This document shows, one piece after another, positions 1 to 10,740 of a stretch of 64,000 bases of DNA (position 1 is its first letter; the number at the start of each line of letters is the position of its first letter). Origin of the DNA: Salvator merianae (Eukaryota; Chordata; Lepidosauria; Squamata; Teiidae). Position numbers and translations under genes: made by a program. The DNA lies in the NCBI GenBank assembly GCA_003586115.2, contig QVOM02000073.1:47840825-47904824 (forward strand), in the 5' to 3' direction. The notes beneath the pieces are model-generated. The model ran no database searches and was not told the DNA's origin. It was given only the letters and a program-made list of their open reading frames with translations.

Positions 1-282
1 CGCCGGGCGGGCCGGGGCGACGAGCGCGGGCGCCGCCGGGCGGGCCGGGGCGAGGAGCGCGGTCGGGTCGGGTCGCGGCGAGGAGCGAGGCCGCCGCCGG
101 GCGGGTCGGGGAGCGCGATCCCCGCCGGGCGGGCCGGGGCGACGAGCGAGGGCGCCGCCGGGCGGGCCGGGGCGAGGAGCGAGGCCGGCGCCGGGCGGGT
201 CGGGTCGATGAGCGCGATCCCCGCCGGGCGGGCCGGGGGCGAGGAGCGAGGCCGCCGCTGGCCGGGGCGACGAACGGGGCAT
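1..282. repeat. CpG-island GC-rich imperfect tandem repeats
   Basis: This stretch is almost pure G+C with dense CpG. A loose unit built on CCGCCGGGCGGGCCGGGGCGA followed by GGAGCGAGGCC recurs at irregular spacing of about 30 to 60 bases. It is the upstream half of a CpG island that continues to about base 480. Short minisatellite-like GC-rich repeats are common in unmethylated vertebrate promoters. The window starts inside it, so its true left edge is unknown. No coding potential is visible. Confidence 0.8.
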
Positions 283-419
283 GCGCGCTCGCTGGCCCCG
301 CCCACACGCATGCGCAGTCGCTGGCCCCGCCCACGCGCGTGCGCAGTCGCTGGCCCCGCCCACGCGCGTGCGCAGTCGCTGGCCCCGCCCACGCGCGTGC
401 GCAGTCGCTGGCCCCGCCC
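283..419 (+). promoter_or_regulatory. 29-bp tandem array with Sp1-like and NRF1-like motifs
   Basis: A 29-base unit (GCGCAGTCGCTGGCCCCGCC plus CACGCGCGT) begins at 312, 341, 370 and 399, with a diverged copy before them. Each unit holds a GC box (GGCCCCGCCC, Sp1/KLF type). The unit junctions read CATGCGCA or CGTGCGCA, close to the NRF1 palindrome GCGCATGCGC. Both are established elements of TATA-less CpG-island promoters. About 20 bases downstream, AAAATGGCG matches the YY1 core seen near many start sites. I infer a promoter firing to the right; a bidirectional one is possible. Confidence 0.6.
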
Positions 420-423
420 CTAG

Positions 424-670
424 CCCCGGGCGTCAAAATGGCGAGTAGCCCCGGGTGGCAAAGCGGCTCGCTACGCCACTGAGAAAGTGGCACAGAATGA
501 TGCCTCTTCTGTGCAAGGTGGGAGAAACTGCCCTGAAAAGGAGGTGCTTCCACCGGCAATCACGCAGGAAAAGGGGCTGTTGCAGGCCCACAAGGTGCCT
601 GCTGTCATCAAAAATGGAAATGAGGTGGCAGGAGGCACATTCTTTGACTTGCAGACAACACCCTGGAGAG
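424..670 (+). CDS. Candidate first coding exon of an unrecognised gene
   Basis: Directly downstream of the CpG-island promoter, the frame read from 424 is open through 670, with a stop just before it at 421. It ends at GGAGAG|GTAAAT, a good donor, in phase 1. The encoded segment has ordinary protein-like composition (it includes KVPAVIKNGNEVAGG and GTFFDLQTTPWR), unlike the other two frames. There is no ATG in this frame. The well-placed ATG at 438 (AAAATGG) is one frame off and stops after 14 codons. Explanations are a single-base indel or sequencing error in the GC-rich start, an upstream start, a processed pseudogene, or chance. I do not recognise the protein. No downstream exon was identified. 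Confidence 0.35.
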
Positions 671-1430
671 GTAAATGGAGATGCAGCCTTTGTTTTCTTC
701 CTTCGCTTTGACAATGTGTTTATTTTGCACTGGAATAAGCAACTGTATCCGCTCGGGTTAACTACTCTATTCCTGAACAGAAAGAGCAAGAAAGGAAACT
801 GCAGTGGATTGCCATAAAAAGTACATTTCTGCTTCAAAAACAAAAACACTGCAGCATATTTTGCAGGGCAATGCATCAGGCTTCTTATTGTCAAGAGAAT
901 GTTCCTTGTTATAGATTGAAGCACTACAGTTCTTTCTCCAGCACATGCTAAAACTTCTTTAAGCTGATGAACTTTAAAACCCTCCTAAGTCTTTGACAGG
1001 ATCTGTGTAGAAGATAAAGTTTGTGGTTTTATGCAGAAAAACTTTAAACTTACTCTGCTATGCGCAAAGTGTATTCAAACCTTATTCTAAGTGCAGTTAG
1101 AGGAAAAGCACCATGTGAAAACTTGTACTGTTACACAAAGAGCTCCTCTCCTAGTGTGTGGATGCTGTAGGAGAGACCCATTCCAGGCCCCAGGGAGCAA
1201 GGTTGGTGTGTGACAAAGACATTGGTTAAAACTGTATATAGATTATCGTGGCCTATTGTTTCGATCTTCTTTCTTGATACTACTCCATATAGAGTCTGTG
1301 TATCACCCACAAAGATTACAGTACAATATGGCAGATTGTATTCAGTGCGTAAGTGTAATATATATGTACAAATGATTAACTCTGGAATCCAATTAACAGT
1401 ACTAGCAAAGACTGTGACCTGCTGAGTGTA
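671..1430. other. No recognised feature (possible intron start)
   Basis: The sequence is AT-rich and CpG-poor, with no repeat family I recognise. If the preceding exon candidate is real, this is the beginning of its first intron. Confidence 0.5.
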
Positions 1431-1960
1431 AGGGCCTTTCTCCACTGAAAGGCCATGATCTAGATCAGCGGGTGTCAACCAGTGAGACCTACTGGTCCAG
1501 ATCATGACCCAGTGTAGTCTGGAACAGCACCATCTGCATGATGACACTGGTCCAGATCAGCCCACACATGAGCCCCAAAGCTCACATGAGCTTTAGAGTC
1601 AGCCTCCAAGGGCTCCAAAGTGCTAGGAATGAATGTCCCTAGGCTCTGACCCACCAGAAAATCCATTTCAGTGGCACACTTTGGTGTACTGCTGGTGTCC
1701 TCCAGTAGCCCAAAAGATGGAGGCATACATTCTGTACACCTTTGTAATCTGGATCAGGGCTCACTGGTCCATCAGAAGACCTGTTTAATCAGATGTACTG
1801 ATGATCCAGATCAAGGACCCCTTGATCTGGATCATGCTTCAACCTATGTGGATGGAGTGTACCAGCAGTGGGTGTGGCCTTCCTTGGACTGGATTACCAT
1901 GCAGACAGGAGCCATGTAGTCTATGCCGTGTTCCACCCAAGGTGCCTGCAGAAAGGCCCT
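1431..1960. mobile_element. Non-autonomous DNA transposon, GGGCCTTTC-TIR family
   Basis: The ends are AGGGCCTTTCTCCACT and CTGCAGAAAGGCCCT, inverted copies of each other. The flanks are TAA on the left and TAT on the right. The interior repeats GATCTGGATCA-type palindromic words and matches, in reverse orientation, the interiors of the elements at 8990, 14184 and 58836. It encodes nothing. Confidence 0.65.
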
Positions 1961-2448
1961 ATAATGTGCAGTACTCTATTACATTACAAGGCAGTCTGAG
2001 ACTTGGAAGTGATTCTTGGAGCTTTTGGGGAAACCAAGCTCTCTTTCTCAGTTGTTCTCTGAGGCTGAAGAGAAACAATCAGGAACCAAAACATTGCTGA
2101 ATGTTCAGTTTTTGAGGCTTCTTGGTGTTGCTACTTACCCCCAAAAGACAGAAGCTAATTAGCAGTCTCAAACACTGTCTGCCATATTAGTTCTCCTAGC
2201 ACACTATTTAAAAAGTAAGATACAGATTCATTGGCTTGAGCATATCAAATAAAGTGCATGTCAGATAAAGAGCTACATGCTACCACCTACTCCTTCATAA
2301 TGTTTGCACCTATTTTTAAAGGGTACTTGATTGCTGTCTTGTTTTACCACTATTTCCTACCACCACCACCACTCAACTTCTAGCCAGTGGGAACTCAGGA
2401 CTGCAAGGGCAATGACAATGGGCAAGGCTTTGACTGGAATAATCTTTT
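1961..2448. other. No recognised feature
   Basis: Unique-looking AT-rich DNA with a short CCA-rich patch near 2360. Nothing is supported here. Confidence 0.5.
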
Positions 2449-2813
2449 GGGCTGTATCTGCACAGTGCAGGATATCCTGCCCCACACTGGGCTGGGCTAC
2501 CAATACCCTGGAAACCTTAATTCCTGGGATTAAAGGCTGGGCCCAGCTTTGAAGGCCAAAAACAAAAGTTCCCAGCCTTTGCAGTTTCCACCCAGGGCCT
2601 TTTCAGCAGCATACTCAGGACTGGTGCATTTCTGGTGCTGCTTCTGGGTGATTGGCCAAAACAAGGCTGCACCCGGTAAACTACTTTTTTCAGGTCTACC
2701 AGAGAAGTGAATACAGTGCCATTTTGGCACTGTATCTCACTCCATAGCTCCACCCAGTGTGGACAGAGTGGAACCAGGGTCTCTTCCTTCCCCTACCACT
2801 GTGCAGAAGGCAG
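2449..2813. mobile_element. MITE related to the 39240 and 62096 elements
   Basis: It starts GGGCTGTATCTGCAC and ends near GTGCAGAAGGCAGA. Its interior (CAGGATATCCTGCCCC, then a GGCTGGGCCCAGC palindrome, then AGGCCTTTTCAG-type text) aligns by eye with the reverse complement of the element ending at 62635. It is diverged, and its ends are approximate. Confidence 0.5.
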
Positions 2814-3418
2814 AGACCTGGACCCTCTATGGGGCTAGTATACTAGCTCGTGCAGAAGTGGCATCTGACTCCTTCATATTATGTTTTGATTTGCAATCAA
2901 AAGATAGTTTGGGAAATCAACAGGAGGATTTCAGCTGGAGCCTTACCTCCACCACCACCACTATGTAAGTGCTCTGTGAGTTTCTACTGGATGCAGCACA
3001 GCCATGGCTAATGAGAAAGCTGAGAGCCACCATTCTCCTTCCCAAAACAGAAGCAGTCACATGCATGATAAACTTGTGTAAAAGGGAATATCTGGATATC
3101 TTAATCATTCATGCTCTCCTTTCCCTAACACTAATCCTGAACCAAGAACAAAGCTGCCACATCAACAATCCTGGTCCATCCGCGTAGAAGTACCCTATGG
3201 ATCAAGTCCATAGAATGGGGAAACTGAAAAAGTTGCATCACTAAAAACCATATTTTTACCCACTTCAACCAGAACCTGCTCTGTGGTGGGCAGGGTCTCA
3301 GTTTGGATTTGTTATATCAAAACTTTCAGTTGCACTTTTGCTTTTTCTTCCTATCTCATGGTCTTTAATCTGCAGCCTGCTGCTGCATCTAACAGGTTTT
3401 CTTCCTATGTAACCAATG
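2814..3418. other. No recognised feature
   Basis: No gene or repeat family was identified. A short CCACCACCACCAC run lies near 2947. Confidence 0.5.
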
Positions 3419-3588
3419 TAGAGATGTGCCAAACTGGTTTAGCTGGTTCATGATTTGCAGTGAACTGGTGGTTCACACGTGAACCAAACTACCCTGTAAC
3501 TCAAAAAATATTTTGAAGCAAACCTGAACCAAGTGTAGTTAATTTGATGCAAACTGAACCAGTAAATTTCAGTTCATATACATCTCTA
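3419..3588. mobile_element. 170-bp hAT-type MITE with perfect 8-bp duplication
   Basis: The terminal repeats are TAGAGATGTGCC and TATACATCTCTA. The element is flanked on both sides by AACCAATG (3411-3418 and 3589-3596), an exact 8-bp target duplication typical of hAT transposons. The interior is rich in GAACCA/TGGTTC words. It has no coding capacity. Confidence 0.9.
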
Positions 3589-3596
3589 AACCAATG

Positions 3597-4869
3597 CTCA
3601 ACACAGCATTGAATTTGTGTCAATAGAGTCCTTATTTGCCTTCAGTTCCCCTCAGTCCCTTGCCTGGGAGATATCTTCCTTTGAGTGCAGCTTAAAACAG
3701 GGATTTATTATTATCTAATGACTGGTTATCCTTGATTATTACATAAGTGCTTTCAGACTCCACCTGTCCCAAATAAGGTGGCTGCAGATTGAACAAATAA
3801 ATTCTGTCTTCACCATCACAATAATTTTATCTACAAAAGCAGAAAAACCTTCCCTGCTCAAGGGTCCAAACTTGATAGCATTTTTCTACTCATATGTTAT
3901 CACTGTTACTCTAAGGTTATATAGCTGGTGCAAAGGAGGGGGGAAAGGTGGACTATTATTCTGAAGAGTTCCACCAACAGTTCTCCACTGTATTTTTTTT
4001 TAAAAAAAGGACAGTAAAGTACCAGAACCTGTGTAAACTATACAGAACTTAACAACAGAAAAATAAAAATGTGAGCTACTGAGATGTTATGTAATCTCTG
4101 AGAGGAGATGAAAGCACACATCTTGGGTTTGATTTTCCTGAAGTAAAACTCAGTGCATTTTCTGAAACATATAATTTAGTTACATAAACTGGGCTGCCTG
4201 TGTGACCTCACAACATTAGCACTTCTACAGATCCTGCAGTGGGCAATGAGTTTCTAACAAAAATCATTATGCAAAATGTGCAGGCAGCAGTCGAACGAGC
4301 TGCTTTCTGAAGAAAGAGTCTTCAGCCAGCTTTCAGCAGCTTTTAGTAAATGAGTGAAGTCACCACTGTGGCTTAACTAGTGCTAAAGCAAAATGCACTT
4401 AAATGTCTCCAGAGTGATCCAGACAGAGCTTTCACATGTTTACCATTCTAACTTCAGGCACATCCAGATGGGTCTTATGCAGAACCATGGCCCTGCTTTT
4501 ACTGCTGCCTGCGCACGTGGTGATTTAGAGATGTTGGTTTAGAGATGCTTCTTTGTAGGAAAGCACTCTTGCTCCTGTATATGGTGGGCGGGACAGACCT
4601 TCAGTATACCAGGGCTTGTTCTTAATCCCTGCCTGTGGAGAAGTCCTTTCCTTGAGGGAACTCAAAGCATCTGTATCCCTTCCCTACCATCTAACCAGCT
4701 ACGTGGGAAAGCAATGCTGCTGCTGCTTTTCAATTGTTTACCCTTGTTTTTCAGGGAAAACAAGGAGAGTGGACAGAAGTATGGAGGGTGAAGAGAGACA
4801 ATGACTACATGCACACAGGCACCATGGTTGTCCACTGGGAGCACTGGCTGCAGGTTGAATACACACACA
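3597..4869. other. No recognised gene; intron- or intergenic-like DNA
   Basis: This is AT-rich sequence. It includes an oligo-T/oligo-A junction near 3990-4007 that folds on itself. A moderately GC-balanced patch near 4270-4380 has no sustained open frame. Confidence 0.5.
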
Positions 4870-4970
4870 CTTTATTTTTATACCACCTAATATCGTAATC
4901 TGTGGACAGTTCTCAAACAGCAATAAAACAACCAAAATACAATAAAAGCAACAGAACTCCTCCCTTCAAG
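4870..4970 (-). mobile_element. Probable LINE/SINE 3'-tail fragment (antisense)
   Basis: The pattern TTTATTTTTATACCACC then CAGTTCTCAAACAGCAATAAAACA is the reverse complement of the common squamate LINE/SINE 3' end (a GGTTTACAA-like word, then a GGCGGTATAAAT-like word and an AAAT tail). It is short and diverged. Confidence 0.4.
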
Positions 4971-5037
4971 GCAGAATTAGATTTAAAAAATGTTTTTATT
5001 AGTCACCAGAAGTTCATCAATGTTGGGGTCTGGTATA

Positions 5038-5271
5038 TGTCAGAAGGAAGGATGTCCCATAATTAGATATTAGAAAAAAACTTTCTGACCATAAGGGCAA
5101 TCAGTCATTGGAACAGGTTACCATAGGAGGTGGTGGGCTCTCCTTCACTGGAGGTCTTCAAGGAGAGGCTGGACGGATATCTGTCTGGGATGGTTTAGTG
5201 AATCCTGCATTGACCAGGTGGTTGGACTCAATGACCCTGGAGGGTCCCTTCCAACTCTATGATTCTATGAT
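5038..5271 (+). mobile_element. CR1 LINE 3' end
   Basis: This matches the remembered 3' end of CR1 non-LTR retrotransposons. It reads through GGAACAGGTTACC, GGAGGTGGTGGGCTCTCC, GGAGGTCTTCAAGGAGAGGC and TTGGACTCAATGACC, and finishes TTCCAACTCTATGATTCTATGA. The final ATTCTATGA tandem motif is diagnostic of CR1. It is 5'-truncated, as usual for CR1, so only the C-terminal coding end and 3' UTR remain. It directly abuts an antisense L2. Confidence 0.85.
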
Positions 5272-7060
5272 AACCTTGGGGTGACCACAGAAAAGGCCCT
5301 CTCTCTGGCTGTAGCAGCACAGACCTCTGAAAGAGATGGAATTGCCAGAAGAGTTTTCTCTGAAGATCTTAGGTGAGGGACAGGAATATATAGGAGGAGA
5401 CACTCCTTCAAGTATGTGGGTCACAAGCTGTTTATGGCTATAACAGTCAGAAGCAGAACCTTGAATTGGACCTGGCAGCAAATTGGCAGCCAATGTAAAT
5501 CTCTAAGGACCAGGGTGATGTGGGTCCAACAGGACACCCTTATGAGCAATCTGGTTGCATTACTCAAAAGTAAGGGAGATGTAGAGCTGGATGTCATCAA
5601 CATACTGATGTTACCTCACTCCAACACCCCCAATGACTTCTCTCAGTGGCCTCATATAGATGTTAAAAAGCATATGGGAAAAAAACAGAGCCCTCGGGTA
5701 CCCCACAAGTGAATTCCCACAGTGCTTACCCAAATTCCCCGAAGACACTCTTTGGAATCTGCCACAGAGATAGGACTGGGATCACTTAAGTACTTTGCCT
5801 CTTATTCCTAAGTCCCATAGGCATCCCAATAAGATACTGTGGTTAACAGTATTGATAGCCACCGAGAGATCCAAGAATACCAACAAGGTTGCACTCCCGT
5901 GTCTCTCTTCAGCCAAAGGTCATCCATCAGGGAGATCAAGGCAGTCTCAGTACCATGGGCTGGTCTGAAGCCTGATTGAAATGTTTTAGGAAATCCATAT
6001 CATCCATGTGTGTCTGTAGTTGGATCAGCACCACCTTCCCCAGAATCTTTACCAAAAACAGAGAGATTTGTGACTGGACAGTAACTGCCCAAGGCCTCAG
6101 GATCCTGTAAAGATCTCTTAAGAAGAGAATGCACCACTGCCTCCTTAAAGAAGGATGGAACCTCACCCTCCTACAGAGATTCATTAATTATTTGCAGAAT
6201 CCATCCTGTTTAAGCCCCCCTAGCTAGCCTCAGGAAATCAGGCTTGGCAAGGGTCAAGAGAACAGAAACAAAACTCTGCAAACAGTGTATCCACATCCTC
6301 CGTTCACAACAACTGAAACAGATTCCAAACAACAAGAGAAAACAGTGCTCTTGCAAATTTCAGGTAAACCTGACCAAAAGTGGCATCCAGTTATGAGTGA
6401 ATGCATGCAATTCCATCCTCAAAGTGCCTTGAAACCTTGTCACGGCTGTCCTGAGAAGGATAGAACTCATCTCCCTGAGTTGAGGAGGTAAGCCCTTGCA
6501 CCAGTCTGAAAAGTTCAGCTGGATGAAACTATGGCAGAGAAACAAGACTTTTTTGTTGCCACCACTGCGACATGATAGTCACAATAGTGTGCTGTCAACT
6601 GTGTCCAGTCATACTCATTCTGGGATTTACACCATTTGCGCTTGAGTCACTGGAATACTCACTTCATCATCCACAACTCAGCAGTAAACCATGTTGATTT
6701 GTAGGCTCCATCAAGCCGCCAAGAACAATTGGGAGCAATCACTTGGAAGAGACTAAACTGCTGGACTAGCTGCCCTGGTGGAAGAAGGTGGGATAGTCTT
6801 CTGGTGTAGGCCTCCTGCAGTTCTTGAGTCAGAGACTTGTCAGGGGATGTGTCTAGATGATTAAAAATGACACTATGGGCTTTAGAATCTAACTCAATTT
6901 CTACTGGAATTTGGAAAGGATCTTGTGTGACAGTCTCTATATTGGATTTTATGAGGCTAACCTTAGGATGAATTACTGTAGCAGCCTTATAGAAATGCTG
7001 ATTTGAATTAAGTGGCAAATATTTGTGTTTTGTTGCTGGATCTTCGGTATCTGGTCCATC
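5272..7060 (-). mobile_element. Degraded L2-clade LINE, reverse-transcriptase region (antisense)
   Basis: On the minus strand, broken frames in colinear order match the L2 polyprotein. First comes an endonuclease-to-RT linker (KSTWFTAELW near 6680-6710). Then comes the RT palm (QSGFRPAHGTETAL-like near 5950). A QYVDDIQLYISL-type catalytic box follows near 5600 (catalytic DD present). Last is the C-terminal DLHWLPICCQVQFKVL near 5470-5530. The C-terminal segment lies closer to the YVDD box than in intact L2, so an internal deletion is likely. Many stops and frameshifts make it a dead copy. Confidence 0.75.
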
Positions 7061-7358
7061 AGAGGTGGCATAGGGTGACTTACAGAGCCCTATCTCTGAT
7101 TAAAAGATGGATTGAGATGACTCAGGTACATTTTGCAGGTTAGCCAAGAATGTAAGGAGGAGACCCATTTGCCCTTCTTGTAGCTGTATAACAGCAGCCT
7201 TTAATGTTAGACTGGCATTACTCAAGTGCTGAGTGTCAGCAGGCTTCGATTTTGACAATCTGACAGCACTCTGTTGTTTGCTGCAGCTGCACCCTTATCA
7301 AAACTCTGATTGTCACAGCTCACAAAAGCCTTGCATGAGGTTCTCTAAAAGTTCTAAT
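7061..7358. other. Unassigned, possibly further 5' L2 sequence
   Basis: No confident match. It may continue the antisense L2 toward its 5' end, but the reading frames are too decayed to say. Confidence 0.35.
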
Positions 7359-7656
7359 TAGAGATGTGCATGAACTACAATTTGTTGGCTTAGTTTTATT
7401 TAGAACCAGGTCAAGCAAATTTGAAATGAACAGTTTGTAAACTGTTTGATCATTATAAAAAAGGAAAAATACTATAAAATACATTGAAAAAGCCCTATTT
7501 AAGGACCAGATGGGTCAAATTGAACTGGGTTGTTTGACCCATCCAATCAAACCAGCCCCTCTTATACAGGGAATGGTTCAGTTCAGTTCAAACTGTGTCA
7601 AACCAGTCGGTTCAGTTCAAACTGGATTGAACCCAAACCGAATTTGCACATCTTTA
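7359..7656. mobile_element. 298-bp hAT-type MITE with perfect 8-bp duplication
   Basis: The ends are TAGAGATGTGCA and TGCACATCTTTA. The flanks are GTTCTAAT at 7351-7358 and again at 7657-7664, an exact 8-bp duplication. The interior carries the same CAAACTG/GAACC vocabulary as the 3419 element, so both are probably deletion derivatives of one hAT lineage. Confidence 0.9.
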
Positions 7657-7664
7657 GTTCTAAT

Positions 7665-8084
7665 AATTTGGATGTCATAATGCCTTGTGAAGTATTCCCG
7701 AAGTTGCAAAAGTCTCCCTGGAGTACATGAATCTCAGAAAGAGATCACAAATCTCTTGTGAAAAATACTTTGTGGGAGCCAGAAGACAGACTTCACATTC
7801 AGCACCCTACGAACACATTTCAAGTTGCAGAGACCTGCTCTTTAGTAGACCATCTGTGCAAATTTACTCTAACATTGCCTGTGCAGAGAGCAATTTGACA
7901 ATGCTGAGGCTGAGGAAGCTGAGGGAATTTTGAACCCCTTTTCCTGGATACAGGAGTTGACAATTGTGTCTTGAGACATAAATCAAGTGAGCTGGCTGCC
8001 TTCACAAACAAGGAATTGTCTAACTTTATGAGCAATGAAGTGGCATTGTTCTTTACACTATTTATCGAGCTCCTATAGTTGGAA
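7665..8084. other. Unassigned, possibly degraded upstream gypsy pol
   Basis: It lies just upstream of a gypsy integrase remnant on the same strand, but no RT or RNase H motif is readable. Confidence 0.35.
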
Positions 8085-8890
8085 GATTCTGCCTGAGGGC
8101 AGAGGCAATAAGGGCTGACTTAATACTTTGCAACATGCCTCATCATGACAGTGAGAGGATAGAGGTGGTGGATACTATGTTCGTTCCCACCCAGTTGGGA
8201 CTAGGTGTCACCATGAGAAGACAGACAAAACAAGGGCCATGGAAAGAGATGAAGGAATATCTGTGTTGCAAAGTATTAAGTCAGCCTTCAGTGCAGACCA
8301 ATGGTTTGTGTCACACAAAGACAAATTAACTGTAAAGCATGGTCTAGCCTATAAGAGGGAAAGCTCTATGTACCGAAGCTCCTAAGTGCACAGATTTTGA
8401 GACAATGTCATGATGTGCAAGCAAGCAGACATTTTGGATTTGTGAAAACATTACACTTGGCTTGTAGACAGTTTCAGTGGAAAGGAATGCACTAGGATAT
8501 TGAAAAGTATATCCAGGACTGTCAGATTTATACCATGGCAAAAAGGCAAATGCACAAGCCCTAGTGGTTATTGCAATCAATTCCAACCCTTTCTCATCCC
8601 TGGTAATCTGTCTCAATGGGTTTTATAGTGGAATTGCCAGAATCCAGGAAAATACAGTCATCAGAGTAGTCACAGAACTGTTTTCCAAGCAAGCTCACTT
8701 TCTACTGTGTAAACAGATTCCAATGCTAGTAAATTGGCAAAAATGTTCATCCAGCATATATATATAAAAGACTTGTGGAGTGCCTGCCAAAGATCATCAG
8801 TTACAGAGAAGTGCAATTTATCTCTGCCTTTTGGAATTGAGCCTGGGCTCTCTTCTGCACACCACCCAGAGTCCAATGGACAAACATAAT
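8085..8890 (+). mobile_element. Ty3/gypsy LTR retrotransposon remnant: linker and integrase
   Basis: Frameshifted plus-strand translation follows a gypsy pol in order. It begins with the RNase H to integrase linker (PHHDSERIEVVDTMF). Next is a zinc-finger-like integrase N-terminus (CHDVQASRHFGFVKTLHLA; the His/Cys pattern is eroded). The catalytic core follows (TMAKRQMHKP, MGFIVELPESR, VVTELFSKQAHF). It ends near a TPPRVQWTN-like remnant of the region carrying the last acidic catalytic residue. Stops and shifts interrupt it throughout. No LTRs, protease or RT are evident, so it is an isolated internal fragment. Confidence 0.8.
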
Positions 8891-8989
8891 GGTTGACCTA
8901 GGTTTTGGAACAATTTTTAAGCTGTCAGTTACCAACAGCATAACTGGTCTGATCTTTTACACTGTGCTGAATTGGCATATACTAACTTT

Positions 8990-9537
8990 GGGCCTTTCTG
9001 CATGGACCCTTAATTTAATTAATGATCCGTGTAGTATACTTCTAGGCCTTGTGGATCAGTACATTAGTGCAGATCTATGAGACCACACCGCCTGCTGGTC
9101 CGCTCTGTCTGCACAAGACAGAGAATGATTCAGATTGAGGAGGCTTTTAATCTAGATCACTGGTAATCCTGATTAATCAGAGCTACCAGTAGATCAGTTG
9201 CCCTGATCCAAATCATGGGAGGCATACAGATGCATGCCTGCATGTTTAGGACTACTGGGGGGGGCACCTTTCAGTGGCACACTATGGTACGCTACCAAAA
9301 AAACCTCTCAGGGACCCCAAGAGGCTAGAAGAAAATGTTACTAGCCTTTGGAGGCTTGGAGGTGTGGTTGCAAAGCTTATACAAGCTCACGACCACAGCA
9401 TGGCCTAATCTGGATCAGCACTATCAGTGGAGATGGCATTGATCCTGCCCACGCCTTCCAGTCATCCAGATCAGAGGGCCAGGTTAATCCAGACCCACTG
9501 ATCTGGATCTGCAATAGGTATGTACAGAAATAGTTCC
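8990..9537. mobile_element. Non-autonomous DNA transposon, GGGCCTTTC-TIR family
   Basis: It starts GGGCCTTTCTGCATGGAC and ends GGTATGTACAGAAATAGTTC, a decayed inverted repeat. The interior is the best uninterrupted reference for the family. In particular it reads straight across the position where the element at 58836 has been interrupted (GACAGAGAATGATTCAG here), which defines that insertion site. Confidence 0.65.
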
Positions 9538-9544
9538 AGCTGCT

Positions 9545-10740
9545 CACCTTTTCCAGTTGTGTATGGGCAAAAGGTGAACCTTCTTCCAGTACCTGAGAAA
9601 TATGACCTGACTCCAGATTTGGCTTGGGCTAACAAAATTAAAAAGGCTTAGCCTCAGATACTCAAGGTGTTGGATCATGCTAAACAAGTGTACAAAAAAT
9701 ATGCTGACTGTAAATGGGATTCTGGTTGGGATTTGAAAGCAGGACGACAAGGTTTACATATCCATCTAGTTTTTAAAATGTCATCAGTCTTCAAAAAAAC
9801 TTGGTATACTAGTATTTTTTTTCTATTTCAAAGGCATCAAAATAGGTTGAGAGTCTTGGAAATACCTAGCTATCCACTTTTGTGGATTTTTCCAGTACTG
9901 ACTATGGTACCTGTGGTCTTTTATTAGATGAAATAATTTTTCTGTTGATCTCTCCCACTTTTTCAGGAGGAACCCTGGGACTGCAACTGAGATTGTGTGA
10001 AAATAATGCAAAACCTAGGTAAAATCCTCAGTCTCGCAGCCTAAATTCTTCTGAGCATTGTCAATTTTTTTGATTCCCCTATTTATTAAATTTTCTATTC
10101 ATGTCTCATCATAGAGGTATGTAATTCAGCTGTAAGATTTTCTTCACATTCCTAGGTACCCAGATTCCCAAATATTTGACTTTTTAATTTTTTTATGTTG
10201 ATATTGCTTATCTTTCTAATTTTTAGGTGAGTCATCTGGGATATATTCCTGAAAAGGACCTCAGACTTGTCCAAATTAAATTGCAACCCTGAGATGGCTT
10301 AGAACTGCTGCAACTTCATTTTTAAACATTTTGATTGATAGGAGTGAGTCTCCAGACATTAACAGAATGTCATCAGCATAAAGATTAATTTTGCTTTATT
10401 GTGGTCCCATCCAATGGCCAGGTATATTATTATTTTTTCTACACTTGCTAGCTAGGGTTTCAATGACAATAGCAAAAATAAAGGAGGACAGGGGGCAGCC
10501 TTGTTTTGTGCCTCTTGCGAGCACAAATTTTTCATAATTTACTCCATTTGATCTTATTCCATCTCTGAATTTCACACTATCGGTAATGCCTCTAATAGAA
10601 TAGAGATCTAAACATAGGGAGACAGTTGTTTTGAAAGTGTCCTTCAGATGGTGAAGAGGTTTGGGCATACCATCCCTATTACATAAGCTCTCATCAGGAA
10701 TTACCACCTGATGATTTGTCTTTCCTGTAAAGCAAGAAAA
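9545..10740 (-). mobile_element. L1-clade LINE reverse-transcriptase fragment (antisense)
   Basis: The minus strand between about 10710 and 10380 encodes GTKQGCPLSSFIFAIVIE, the hallmark L1 RT block, followed by LYADDILLMSGDSLL with both catalytic aspartates. Weaker continuation toward 9823 reads GFLLKKWERSTEKLFHLI and WIARYFQ, compatible with the post-palm region of L1. A stop separates the two RT blocks. Both ends are missing. The fragment is a typical dead, truncated copy. Confidence 0.75.

Noticed and set aside
433..924. 163-codon minus-strand open frame over the CpG island edge
   Set aside because: It has low-complexity composition, is antisense to the better-supported exon candidate, and has no motif.
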